A stretch of 64,000 nt of DNA from Rhynchonema sp. JSB1_4 (lineage: Eukaryota > Nematoda > Chromadorea > Monhysterida > Xyalidae), in contig JASAMV010006866.1 in NCBI GenBank assembly GCA_030248065.1, forward strand, positions 29,045-93,044, written 5' to 3'. Under the pieces are notes generated by a model that was given only the letters and a program-made list of their open reading frames with translations, was not told the origin of the DNA and made no database searches. Each line of letters starts with the position of its first letter. Position 1 is the stretch's first letter. The position numbers and the translations under genes were made by a program. Below are positions 48,308 through 58,492 of this stretch, piece after piece.

Positions 48308-51300
48308 ATGAATTTCCCCCAACTGGACGAGGAGGTTAACGTTTACAGCGAGTGCGAATTTTGCACCGGCCTGTTTCCATGCGAAGCGATTGAAGTCCAT
48401 GTGAAAGTCGGGCATGAAACTGAAACTCGGTTGGTTGATGATTTTTATTGTCTCCTAATATTCTACGAAACGAGCATGCTTGTTATTTCAGGGATTTCAA
48501 AAATGCCAAACTACACCCAATACGCCGTCTGTTCGCAGTCACCGAACTAACGGACAAGCCCCAATTTGATGGCAGTATTGTCAAGAGGGAGCAACGTACA
48601 CATCTTGGATCCACGACCGAAAGAGCAAAAGGGAAAACCGGATCGGATTCCGAAAATCAGCGTCCCGATATGGTGACGCCGGGAACATCGGGCCTGAACC
48701 ATGATCATCAACGTGGACAACGGTTGACCAATGGTGTACATGAACCATCAGGTCAGTTTTTGTTTTCTTTTTTTGTTCGTGAAGAGAGTAATGTAAAGGC
48801 AAACTACGCCAACACGAGCCCTATTTCGGAAGTGGTGTGCTTGCAAAAACGAATAGAAAAAGAAAATCCTCATGCGCCACGTATTCTACAACGTGTAAGA
48901 TTTCCCAAATCAGCAGCCACGTATGAATGTTTCACTAATCTGCCCACTCCGAAATCGGGCTCGTGTTGGCGTAGTGTTACTACAACAGCAGTGAGTTTTG
49001 CGCGTTTCGGCCTGTTTTCCCCAGTCAAACTAGTGAAAAATATTTGAAAACACTCGACTTATTTATCCGTTTTGTGAAGTAGTTTCGTTAGTTTATTGGT
49101 TGGTGGCAGGCACTCGCTGGAAGATCATTTTTCCACAAATGTGTTTTTATCAATCAAGTGAAATATTTTCACATGAACAACAGTGAACGAGACGGTATTG
49201 ACCAGCCATTTTCGGCCTGCATGAAAAATCTGTACTTTGTAATATGGTCATTACCATTAGTTGGCTGCGGAAAAATTGGGCAGCAAGGTACCATTCAAAA
49301 CTTTTCACTTTATCGATGGTCTCACAAAAAAGAGGGTACACTGTACTTCCAGTCACCACGAGACGATCGGCACGTCAAAGTGCAAGACGAGTGAAACCGA
49401 ACTGGTATCACGATGCGGCCAGTGGATCAGAGTCCGATAGCGCAGATGTGTTGGAATCGGTATTGGCTGCTGCGACCGCGGAACAAAGTGACTCGTCAAC
49501 TTCAGTCCCACCGACTAAGACCAGGAGGAAATCTGGCAAGAAAAAGAAGAACAGCGCTGCTGCTAAATGGAAAACGAAGAAGGCCAAAGGTAATGACTTT
49601 TTGTTTGATACGATTTGATTTTCTTCTATCCATCAGTGTACGTAAAATGCACACATTCACGTTGTAGTGATATGATCGGAGTTCGTCATTTTCGGTCCCT
49701 TTTTTGAATATATTCACCATACTTGTAACCTGATAATTAGGATAGTAACGGCAGATTGAAAACCAAAATGTAGCTCAAAACGTTTCCAGTGAGCGTCATG
49801 AAGAACGTAAACTGCACTTTGAAAATTCAGGCAATTGCAAAGCAGATGTTTCACTGGCTGATGACAGTGAGGTTGGCGCTAGTGCACTGGCTTATGCGCG
49901 AATTACGGATGCGGACAGACGAGCTGAAGCGACAAGGTTGGGATACGATAATCAAGTGAATGGACCGTTTGTGTCGTTGGACGTTGTGCGTGAACGATTG
50001 GATGAAATGAAAGATTCAACAGATATTTGGTGGGTTGTTGTACACTAACTTTTTTTATTTTTAGTGTGTGGTTTTATTAGAGCATGCCAGTGGCGTCGTG
50101 GGGTAGCCCCCTGCCATGGACTGTGGGAAATTTTCGATTACCCAACTTCCCGGCTGCCTCTAATGTGACTCTTTTTGTAGTGTTGTACTAGACGGGACCC
50201 GTGCCTACGGCCCGGCTACAGCGCCGCGCCCGTGCCGTGCCTGGCCTGAGAAGGACGGAAGAAAAAAAGAGGAGAGGAGGTCAAGAAGTTGAAAATAATC
50301 TCAGTTCATTGAAATCAAATCAGTGAGAAAATGAAAAGCGAAATGGATGGAAAGGAAAAACGATGGAAGCAAAAAGAGGGTTAAAAGAAGAATAGGAGTA
50401 AAGGAAAGAAAAGAGTGAAGCGTGGTGGAAAAGAAACGGAAGATAACAAAGGGGAAACGGAGTTAAAAATAGGAGGGGAGAGTGGAAAATGGGCTTGAGA
50501 AAGGTGGGAGGGAAGGGAAAGAGGAGGGGAGGTCAAGAAGGGGGGAAAGGGAATTGGAAAAAAGAAGGAAAGAGAAGAGAAAAGGGAAGGAAGGGGGAAA
50601 CGGAGTTAAAAATAGGAGGGGGAGAGTGGAAAATGGGCTTGAGAAAGGTGGGAGGGAAGGGAAAGAGAGGAGACTGGCCTGAGAAAGACGGAAGAAAAAA
50701 GAGGAGGGGAGGTCAAGAAGGGGGAAAAGGGGAATTGGAAAAAAGAAGGAAAGAGAAGAGAAAAGGGAAGGAAGGGGAAGGGAAAGAAAAAGGGAGGGAA
50801 GGAAAGGAAAGAGAGGAGAGTGAAAATTGGAAAAAGAAGGAAAGAGAAGAGAAAAGGGAAGGAAGGGGAAAGGAAAGAAAAAAGGAGGGAGGGAAGGGAA
50901 AGAGAGGAGAGTGAAAAGAGAGGGAGGGGGCCACAGACAGACAGACATACATACATACATACATACATACATACATACATACATACATACATACATACAT
51001 ACATACGCCTTCCTGTTTTAGTAGTATAGATGTTGATTATCCTTTAGTGACCGAAGGTGTTAGGTCCCCTGGCACTGTGTGAAGGGAGTTGGCGATAGTG
51101 CTTATATCATCATCAGATCACAACATATTTTTTTGAAAAAGCTCGAGAATAATTTGCAGCCTGCCATCCTCATCTGATTGCAAACCCAGCGTTTCCGGTG
51201 TCCGCTGGTTGCCTCTACCCCTGATCAATGACAATGTTGCCAACACGTGCCTTCTCACTGCTAGGGGATCACCATATTTATTGTCGGACGGTCCATGCCT

Positions 51301-54300
51301 GGATGTACCAACCGATCGGTCAAAGGGCTATATTGTGGATTTGGGAAGATCTCGATCGAAGAAAGGAGATATCGATGAAGATGTGGATGCGGACAATGGT
51401 GGTTGGTTGCTTTGCCTTGAATGTGGGTTCCACCTCCAAACGAGGACCAGTCCCTTGCCTTACCATTCAGGTATATGGGAGCAACTGGCATCGAGATATA
51501 TAAATGTGGATGCAACACGCAATCAGTTATTCGGGTCGCGAATTACGGACGTTTCGGATGCCAAAGCGAATTCAAATGCGACTCACGTGGTGAGTTTTGT
51601 TCTACTTTTGTCGCTAGTGGAATTTCCTGAACGTTTGGCATTGAGAATGAGATCAATCCTGCACATTTATGCGATAAAGATGAATTCTATGAAATGCTTT
51701 GTCATGTCCAGGTATTGGGTCTGAAGTTTTCATGTGTATCAGGGTCCTCACCTAAACCACGAAAAGAATTTATAAAATTCCGAAACAAACGCATCGATTG
51801 CAGTAACAGTCTGCTTCCGGCCAAAAAACGTCAATGCTTTGGTTTGGTCATGGTTCGACCGTTGTATTCGCACAAAATAGGTCATACCGCAGGAGTGGTG
51901 TGAAAAAACGTGACAGATCCCGCCCTTTGAAATACTGTTATATGTTTGCTGTCGTCCCAAAAAATAGTGGCGATACGATCATCGGAATAATGCAATTCTG
52001 TCAAAAATGTGATATAATCATGATCTGTTCATTTCAGCTGCGCACTCTTGTGTCCGTCAACGTTTCATGTCCGGATCTGCGCAAATATCGATATTTCATG
52101 ATCTCGCGTGACGACTTTCTCTCACAACGAACAGCTCACAATCCAAAATTGCCCCTTTCACATGAATGCCCAATTCGATACGATTTGGTGTTGGTCTATT
52201 ATCTGTGGTTCGGTCCTCCGCGCTCTTTCCAACTTCTGCAAAATGGAGCTATCGAGTTTCTCAGAGGCAAACGACGTTACAGGAGAGCTATACGGTCGGT
52301 ATTTGCCAGTATTTTGTTTTTCTTTGCCAATTGATAGCATCGTTCCAACGCTTCCCTGAAACTAAAAATCATATAAATGAACCAGTTGAAACATTTTGTA
52401 ATCCACTCATGACGTGATCAGTGCACTATGGCTTACATGGGACATAACAACAAATTCGATCCACTCCTATCCATTAGTTTCGACGATGATCTGGCCTGTC
52501 TGTAAAACTGGCTCGGGCTTCCCAAAAAACCGTACAACTCAAACTTCGCCAGCCGTTTGCAGCCCCTCACAACCGAACGGATTTGCATCGAGCAGCAATG
52601 GCAGTCAGTCAGTGCCGGGTGCCGATCGACGTTTCTACGTGTCGGAATTCCCTGATTCTGAAAGGCGGCAGTTGGCCAGAGAACTCGGCTTTGATAATAG
52701 CATCAATGGACCATTTGCCACAGTGGATCAGGTGAATCAACGGCTGAAGGAGGCAAAAATGGCCGTGCCAAATGGGTTGGTGTGTGGTGTGGGCGAAATG
52801 AGGGAGGTTTTTTTGGTGCTGGGCTCACTTGTGGCAACCTGGTGCATTCGCACTGATGGTGACCTGATGCACATCGGCTTGTGATAACAAGACAAAACTG
52901 GCTAAACTGATTGCATCAATGTACATCCGCGAAACATCGGGTGTGTGTCAGTGTATGTGATGGCGCTGTTTTTGGTCAGTTTGTTCCCAAAGCGTTGCCT
53001 GATTCTTAAACCGCGCGCAATATACAGCACAGTACAGCTGGTAATCAGGTCCAGGTCGAAATATAATGCCAATCACAACACAACTCTTCACCCGCTTTCC
53101 CTCTATCAGTCAGGCAACGAAATTTGAGAGTAATTGTTCGAAAACCAAGTGCATTGTCGGCAGATGGCTCTACTCGGCCGATTTTTCACGCCATAATGTC
53201 GATATTGAACGTACAAGTGGTTTGCGACAAAACATTATTCTGTTTCATCTTCATCCACTTCTTACAGTGTTCTCCAACCACATCAATGCGAGCCATCAGA
53301 TACACTGGTCACCTGGCTGCCCCTGCCCTGTATCAACTCCGAGATCGCAGCGCAATACTTCCTTGCTGTGCCCACACACTCGTACTTGATGTCACCCGCT
53401 GAGGAAATTACTGCCGGTTCGGTTGAAGTTTCATGGTTGTTGTTTTGGTTTGTTTCTTATTTGTATTGAACCACGCAGTAATGCGATTACTCAGCTGTCT
53501 ATTTTGACGATACACGCAACGCACGAATTATTTTCTATTTGCTGTACCTATTTTACAGGCAAAGTGCCAACGGACGGCTCAAAAGGCTTCATGTTCGATC
53601 TGGCCCGTGCGCGCAACAAACAGCCGAGCATACATTGGGAGATGGAGATTGCCAGGGATGACGGAGGTCAGTGTTTGCTACATTTTGTTGTGCTGGTGAA
53701 TTTTTCAAAAGGTGTTACCTGATTGGCAAAGCGCATTAGATGACGCATATGTTCTTGACTACAGCTGTTACGTGATGGGCAGCGTAGCTGACCCTATTTT
53801 TCAACATCGATAGCTTAGCCCAGCCCTTGGATCAGGCAGTGCGTATTCGCGTTTTTTGCGCCATTTTTTAGGATTTTTTTCTGCTCAGCTAATCCGTTAC
53901 AATCCAAAATAAATCGCGTAGTGTTCCCAGTAAAACGTCAATTCCAAAACATTCATCCAGGTCGCTGGTACAAATGTCAGAAAAAAAGCTTCGATGTCTA
54001 TCAATTAGCTGATGGCTCGGTGCAAATTTCCAACATTCAAGATCATGTCAGAGACGTGTGTGGACCGACCTATGTGGTGAGTGCGTTTTTCGTTGTTTTA
54101 TTCCACGTTTTTATCAGCTTGCTGATTTTTCTGACATGAAATGCCATTCTGAAATGGTGTCTGATACCGACCATGCAAAACATTGCTTTCGTTCTGGCTG
54201 GACAACCTTATGGCCCGTTCCCAAGCAAATTCTCAAATTCCCAAGTTCTCGAAAGCGTAACGCACGTTGATCATGAAAACTTCCAGCTGGCTGACCTCAG

Positions 54301-57300
54301 TTTGTTGCGAACAACAACGTTCTTCAACCCACGCAAGTTTTTGGGAGTACTAGGACATTCACGCGACGAGGTGGAGAGCGTGCGACCTATCAAATATACT
54401 GTTGTGGACCCCCCTCCGCCTCGGTGGCGGTGGCGATTTTGAGAATTTGGGCCTATTTCGATCAGTTGAAGAACAACTTCTTGCAGTGGCGGATCCAGCT
54501 TTTGGCCAAGGGAGGGGCCAAATCCAAAAAGTCATTTTTATCTAGTGCTTGTTCCTTTTTTGAAAAGTCATTTTTATCCAGTGCTTGTTTAGAATTCCTC
54601 GTTTTTACACCAAATCTATACTACTAAAACAGGAAGGCGTATGTATGTGTATGTATGTATGTATGTATGTATGTATGTATGTATGTATGTCTGTCTGTGG
54701 CCCCCTCCCTCTCTTTTCACTCTCCTCTCTTTCCCTTCCCTCCCTCCTTTTTTCTTTCCTTTCCCCTTCCTTCCCTTTTCTCTTCTCTTTCCTTCTTTTT
54801 CCAATTTTCACTCTCCTCTCTTTCCCTTCCTTCCCTCCCTTTTTTTTTCCCTTCCCCTTCCTTCCCTTTTCTCTTCTCTTTCCTTCTTTTTTCCAATTCC
54901 CCTTTTCCCCCTTCTTGACCTCCCCTCCTCTTTTTTCTTCCGTCCTTCTCAGGCCAGTCTCCTCTCTTTCCCTTCCCTCCCACCTTTCTCAAGCCCATTT
55001 TCCACTCTCCCCCTCCTATTTTTAACTCCGTTTCCCCCTTCCTTCCCTTTTCTCTTCTCTTTCCTTCTTTTTTCCAATTCCCTTTTCCCCCTTCTTGACC
55101 TCCCCTCCTCTTTCCCTTCCCTCCCACCTTTCTCAAGCCCATTTTCCACTCTCCCCTCCTATTTTTAACTCCGTTTCCCCTTTGTTATCTTCCGTTTCTT
55201 TTCCACCACGCTTCACTCTTTTCTTTCCTTTACTCCTCTTCTTCTTTTAGCCCTCTTTTTCCTTCCATCGTTTTTCCTTTCCATCCATTTCGCTTTTCAT
55301 TTTCTCACTGATTTGATTTCAATGAACTGAGATTATTTTCAACTTCTTGACCTCCCCTCCTCTTTTTTTCTTCCGTCCTTCTCAGGCCAGGCACGGCACG
55401 GGCGCGGCGCTGTAGCCGGGCCGTAGGCACGGGTCCCGTCTAGTATTATGCAAAATGTGACAAGGAAAGTTTGGCACTTTTAACGCGCGCTGATTTTTGG
55501 ACCTTTAACGTTTTTTGGCCAACCCTGCATACAAATAATTGCGCATTGCGTTCCAGCTTCGTATGGCGTATCTGCTCAACATCGCGTGTCCCGACCTGCG
55601 CAAGTACTACTATTTCTGGACCACCCGCGAGTCCTATTGGACGCGACGTGCACAAACACGCGCCAATCAAGAGATCAAATATGATCTGGCATTCATCTAC
55701 TATTTCTGGGTCGGCACGCCACGACCGTTTCAACTGTTGTCTGCCGGAGCGTTCGATTTCTTTTTCGAACAACGAAGTTTCAGTGAGGGTTTTGTGAGGT
55801 GAGGTCACATTCGGCACTTTTACTGCTTGATCGCGTATTTAATTCTGCCCGTGGTCGTGTCATTGGACGTGTAATAGGAATAATCCTGATGGCTGGTTTG
55901 TCAGATGTGCGAAGCATTCTAGTTCAAATTACTAAGCGCTGGAAATCTTTTTGCGTTTAACTTAATGTGAGCACCACCCTGGAAACAGATGCTTTTAACA
56001 TTCATTGTATTTGGTTGTTGTCAAAAAGATTGAAGAAATACATATTGCCGAAATATTATAATTGTGAGAAACAAACCAGCAAAATGTGGCATATCGGACA
56101 CAAAAGAGGACAAGGGGTGATATTTTCGAAACGGTGTAACGGTCAGTTGGGTGTAAAGGTCGGTGGAAAGCTCGGTCGACAGCTCAGTGTGATAGACCTC
56201 GGTGTAAACTTGAAACATTCCACGTTAATAACAGGCAATATTTCACGTTTACACCGAGCTACGCCGACCGAGCTTTCGACCGAACTTTACACCGACCTTT
56301 ACGCCCAACTGACCTTTACACCATTTCGAAAATTCCACCCAAGGACAAAATGTTGTCGTTTGATTTTGCATCCAAGTATTGCTTCAATTATGAAACAGAA
56401 ACAGTAGTCAGCCAGTTGTGCACTGGCCGTCGTGAACCACACGTGTTACACATTCGGGCGTGACAAATGATACAGCTGGCTGAGGTTTCATGGATGAGCG
56501 TGTTATTTGGGATACGGATAAAACAGCGGGTACTGAAGGCAGCTATCTTTGTCATTAGGCTTGAGCCTTAGGCTTGGGCTTGTGGTTAGGCTCAGGTTAG
56601 GCTTAGGCCTCAACTACCGTCAGCGAATATCTACTCCAGTGGCTGCTGTCTTTCGAAAACCACTGTTTTGGCCCCCGCTGTTTTGTCCGTGACACTATTA
56701 TTTATGTGAAAGTGCTGTGATGCCAAGTCGAAATGAACGTCATGAACGCTGCCTTTCATTCAGAAAGCGCAAACGTCACAGCGGCCCGCTTATTCGAATG
56801 CCTCAACAACTTCGAATTCATATTCGTGAACGCTTGAAGGGCAAATCAACGAGTGAAGTCACACAGGAATTAATGGTGGACCAGGATGCAAGGGAGAAAT
56901 ACCATTTGGAGAGATTCACTGAATCGCAGATTAATGGAATGGTTGGTGTACACAGTCTCTCCTCATCATAATGACATTAGCGGGACTCGTGGCATGCAAT
57001 CCCGTGCTCTCTTAAATGAATGAAGGAATTATTGTTTTCAATCCAATTTTAATATATGTACATTCATTATGTATTTCCAGGTCCGCGTCTGCGCCGAGTA
57101 CACCACTGAAACGTACCAAAAACGTCAGAAAGAGAAGCGACAAGCAGCCGCCATCAAGGATGTGCATGCGATGACGTCACCTGTGGTTGATCGGTTGGTT
57201 GTGCTCTCTCTTCATGCATTTCATTTTGGTGCCCGGTTGTCAAGCTTAGTCACATATTGGATTGAATATTCAATATCTACCTTGGTTTAGCGTCACTTTT

Positions 57301-57645
57301 TTATCGGATTGTCGTACGCTCACCAAATTTTCACAGCAGCTTAGTAACTTCAGTGATCAGCCAGCTAGATCAGTACCGTTTTTTTATAAAAATGGTCTAA
57401 AACGGTTTTTAGCGTTATTAAGCTACTCTGAAAATTTGGTGCGCCTAAGACAAGGAGTGAGCTCATTCTGACATGGCTACGCGACCTGTGGTACCTTAGA
57501 GCCCAAATCTTTGTTATTTTTCAGCGCCACAACACGAGACGACGAATGGTTAGCGTCTTCGTCTTACAACCCTGGGCTCGAAGATGAAGCCTTTTTCACT
57601 GAACCGCCAAACCCGATCACGCCCAATGCCAGACGCAAAAAGTGA
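48308..57645 (+). CDS. array gene 5: zinc-finger double-cassette protein
   Basis: Fifteen exons: 48308-48429, 48492-48751, 49353-49589, 49831-50029, 51160-51401, 51471-51589, 52038-52294, 52563-52775, 53268-53416, 53559-53666, 53922-54076, 55557-55798, 56764-56941, 57081-57193, 57525-57645. All phases agree; about 904 residues, the longest member. The finger is CEFCTGLFPCEAIEVHVKVG followed by His. The basic linker reads TRRKSGKKKKNSAAAKWKTK. Unlike genes 1-4, the CPDL and YYFW parts are fused into one exon in both cassettes (52038-52294 and 55557-55798). The C-terminal part gains two extra exons that encode a charged helical segment (RERLKGKSTSEVTQELMVDQ) before the usual acidic tail (YNPGLEDEAFFTE). 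Two near-identical Helitrons in opposite orientation lie in its introns. Cassette divergence is greatest here, especially in the tryptophan-bearing part. Confidence 0.75.
48796..48978. mobile_element. AAGGCAAACTACGCC MITE, copy 2
   Basis: The left end is intact and preceded by TA; the interior matches copy 1 (40970-41157). The right end keeps GGGCTCGTGTTGGCGTAGT but has lost the final bases. It lies in an intron of array gene 5. Confidence 0.65.
50089..50165. mobile_element. hAT-like element remnant
   Basis: A short piece begins CAGTGGCGTCGTGGGG and continues with the CTGTGGGAAATTTTCGATTA word shared by the hAT-like family. No right terminus was found. Confidence 0.4.
50188..51030 (-). mobile_element. 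non-autonomous Helitron, long copy 1
   Basis: On the minus strand it starts TCTATACTACTAAAACAGGA and ends with the palindrome ACGGGTCCCGT followed by CTAG, inserted between A and T. The 843-bp interior is an (ATGT)n microsatellite (about 50944-51006) and a long purine-rich tract on the plus strand. It has no Rep/helicase frame; the long open frames across it are low-complexity. It lies in an intron of array gene 5. Confidence 0.85.
50944..51006. repeat. (ACAT)n microsatellite inside Helitron
   Basis: About fifteen perfect tetranucleotide repeats near the 5' end of the minus-strand Helitron. The corresponding array in the copy at 54615 is shorter. Confidence 0.9.
54484..54614. mobile_element. 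possible hAT/TIR element end
   Basis: The word CAGTGGCGGATCCAGC is a common terminus of hAT-like elements and is followed by an internally repetitive sequence (TCATTTTTATC-AGTGCTTGTT twice). No matching right end is visible because the Helitron at 54615 follows directly. Confidence 0.3.
54615..55443 (+). mobile_element. non-autonomous Helitron, long copy 2
   Basis: It starts TCTATACTACTAAAACAGGA and ends ACGGGTCCCGT-CTAG between A and T. It is nearly identical to the copy at 50188-51030 but in the opposite orientation, with differences mainly in the microsatellite and in small indels of the pyrimidine tract. It ends ~110 bp before exon 55557-55798 of array gene 5. Confidence 0.85.
56115..56340. 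mobile_element. GGGTG inverted-repeat element, copy 2
   Basis: It is the same length (226 bp) and nearly the same sequence as the copy at 40375-40600, flanked here by a perfect AAG duplication. It lies in an intron of array gene 5. Confidence 0.75.
56555..56608. repeat. cluster of TTAGGC hexamers
   Basis: Five TTAGGC words occur within 54 bp, separated by related words (TTGAGCC, TTGGGCTTG, TCAGG). TTAGGC is the telomere repeat of many nematodes, so this could be a decayed interstitial telomeric patch or a simple-sequence coincidence. Confidence 0.4.
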
Positions 57646-58492
57646 TTGTGCCCATGCCCACTTGAATCTCTGTTTACTTTTATGCAATAATCACAACGAG
57701 AGTCATTTTTTGATGTTGTGTATTTTACTGTTTTGTTCACGTATAGGAGTTGATTTGATTATTGGCATTCGCTTTTTGAGTTGCCTAATTTACAACGTGT
57801 ATCGTTTTCCTTGTTTTTGTTGACGATCGCGATCTTCCCAACTTTAACGAGTTGCCTGTTTTGAATCAGTTTTTTGTTTCCAATGTTTTTTATCAATCGA
57901 TTCTGATGTTCTATGCATTTTACATACTTTTCTTTATCTTATTTTTATATTTTTCACGTTAGTTTTCCTTTTTTGCCACTTATTTTCAAAAAATGGACTC
58001 AATTGTACATATTTTCTTCGTTTCAAATTATAAGATTTTATAAACTTGTTGCCACTAGCAGCAATAAAAATCCAGAAGTTTCCTTTCTTCAGTTTCAATT
58101 GAAAGTAGTTGCGAAAAACGCTTTTGCAAAAAAACAGTGCGTAATAAGTGTATTTTCAAAACTTTGGAGAGTGTAAATATAAGCACTCGCCATACTACTT
58201 TGATTATTTAAAAGTGTTCTACCAGATACAGTGAAAGTGCCGAATGACAGACGTTATCCAACAGGACTTGTGTTCCATTGGGGTTCACCATGCAAGTACA
58301 GTCATAGTAATCGAGCATTATGCACTTTATTCGCGTGTTGAGTTCGCAAACAGCCAAACATTGAAATTACCTTTCGCAACTTGCTGTATCGCATGATCAC
58401 CTTGATACCGTGCCAAACGGGTTGATTAGCAAAATGTAGGAATTGTTTGTAACGTTTTCGGGGTCATGTGGGTCAATATGACCGACACAATC
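57646..58492. other. AT-rich spacer with a decayed exon copy
   Basis: This separates the convergent 3' ends of array gene 5 and the minus-strand gene at 58493. At about 58250-58420 (minus strand) lies a degenerate copy of the terminal exon 58663-58493: words such as GTGATCATGCGATACAGCAA and the CGATTACTATGACTGT region align with it, but frameshifts and stops break the frame. Confidence 0.5.

Noticed and set aside
50944..51006. CRISPR-like array
   Set aside because: Simple tetranucleotide repeat with no spacers, in a eukaryotic genome.
50463..51029. Long overlapping open frames on both strands with Ser/Leu/Phe-Pro or Lys/Arg/Glu/Gly composition
   Set aside because: They come from the purine-rich tract and microsatellite of a Helitron and recur in the inverted copy; composition only, no domain or splice evidence.
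54585..55168. Open frames of up to 175 codons on the plus strand
   Set aside because: Same Helitron pyrimidine tract as above; low-complexity shadow frames.
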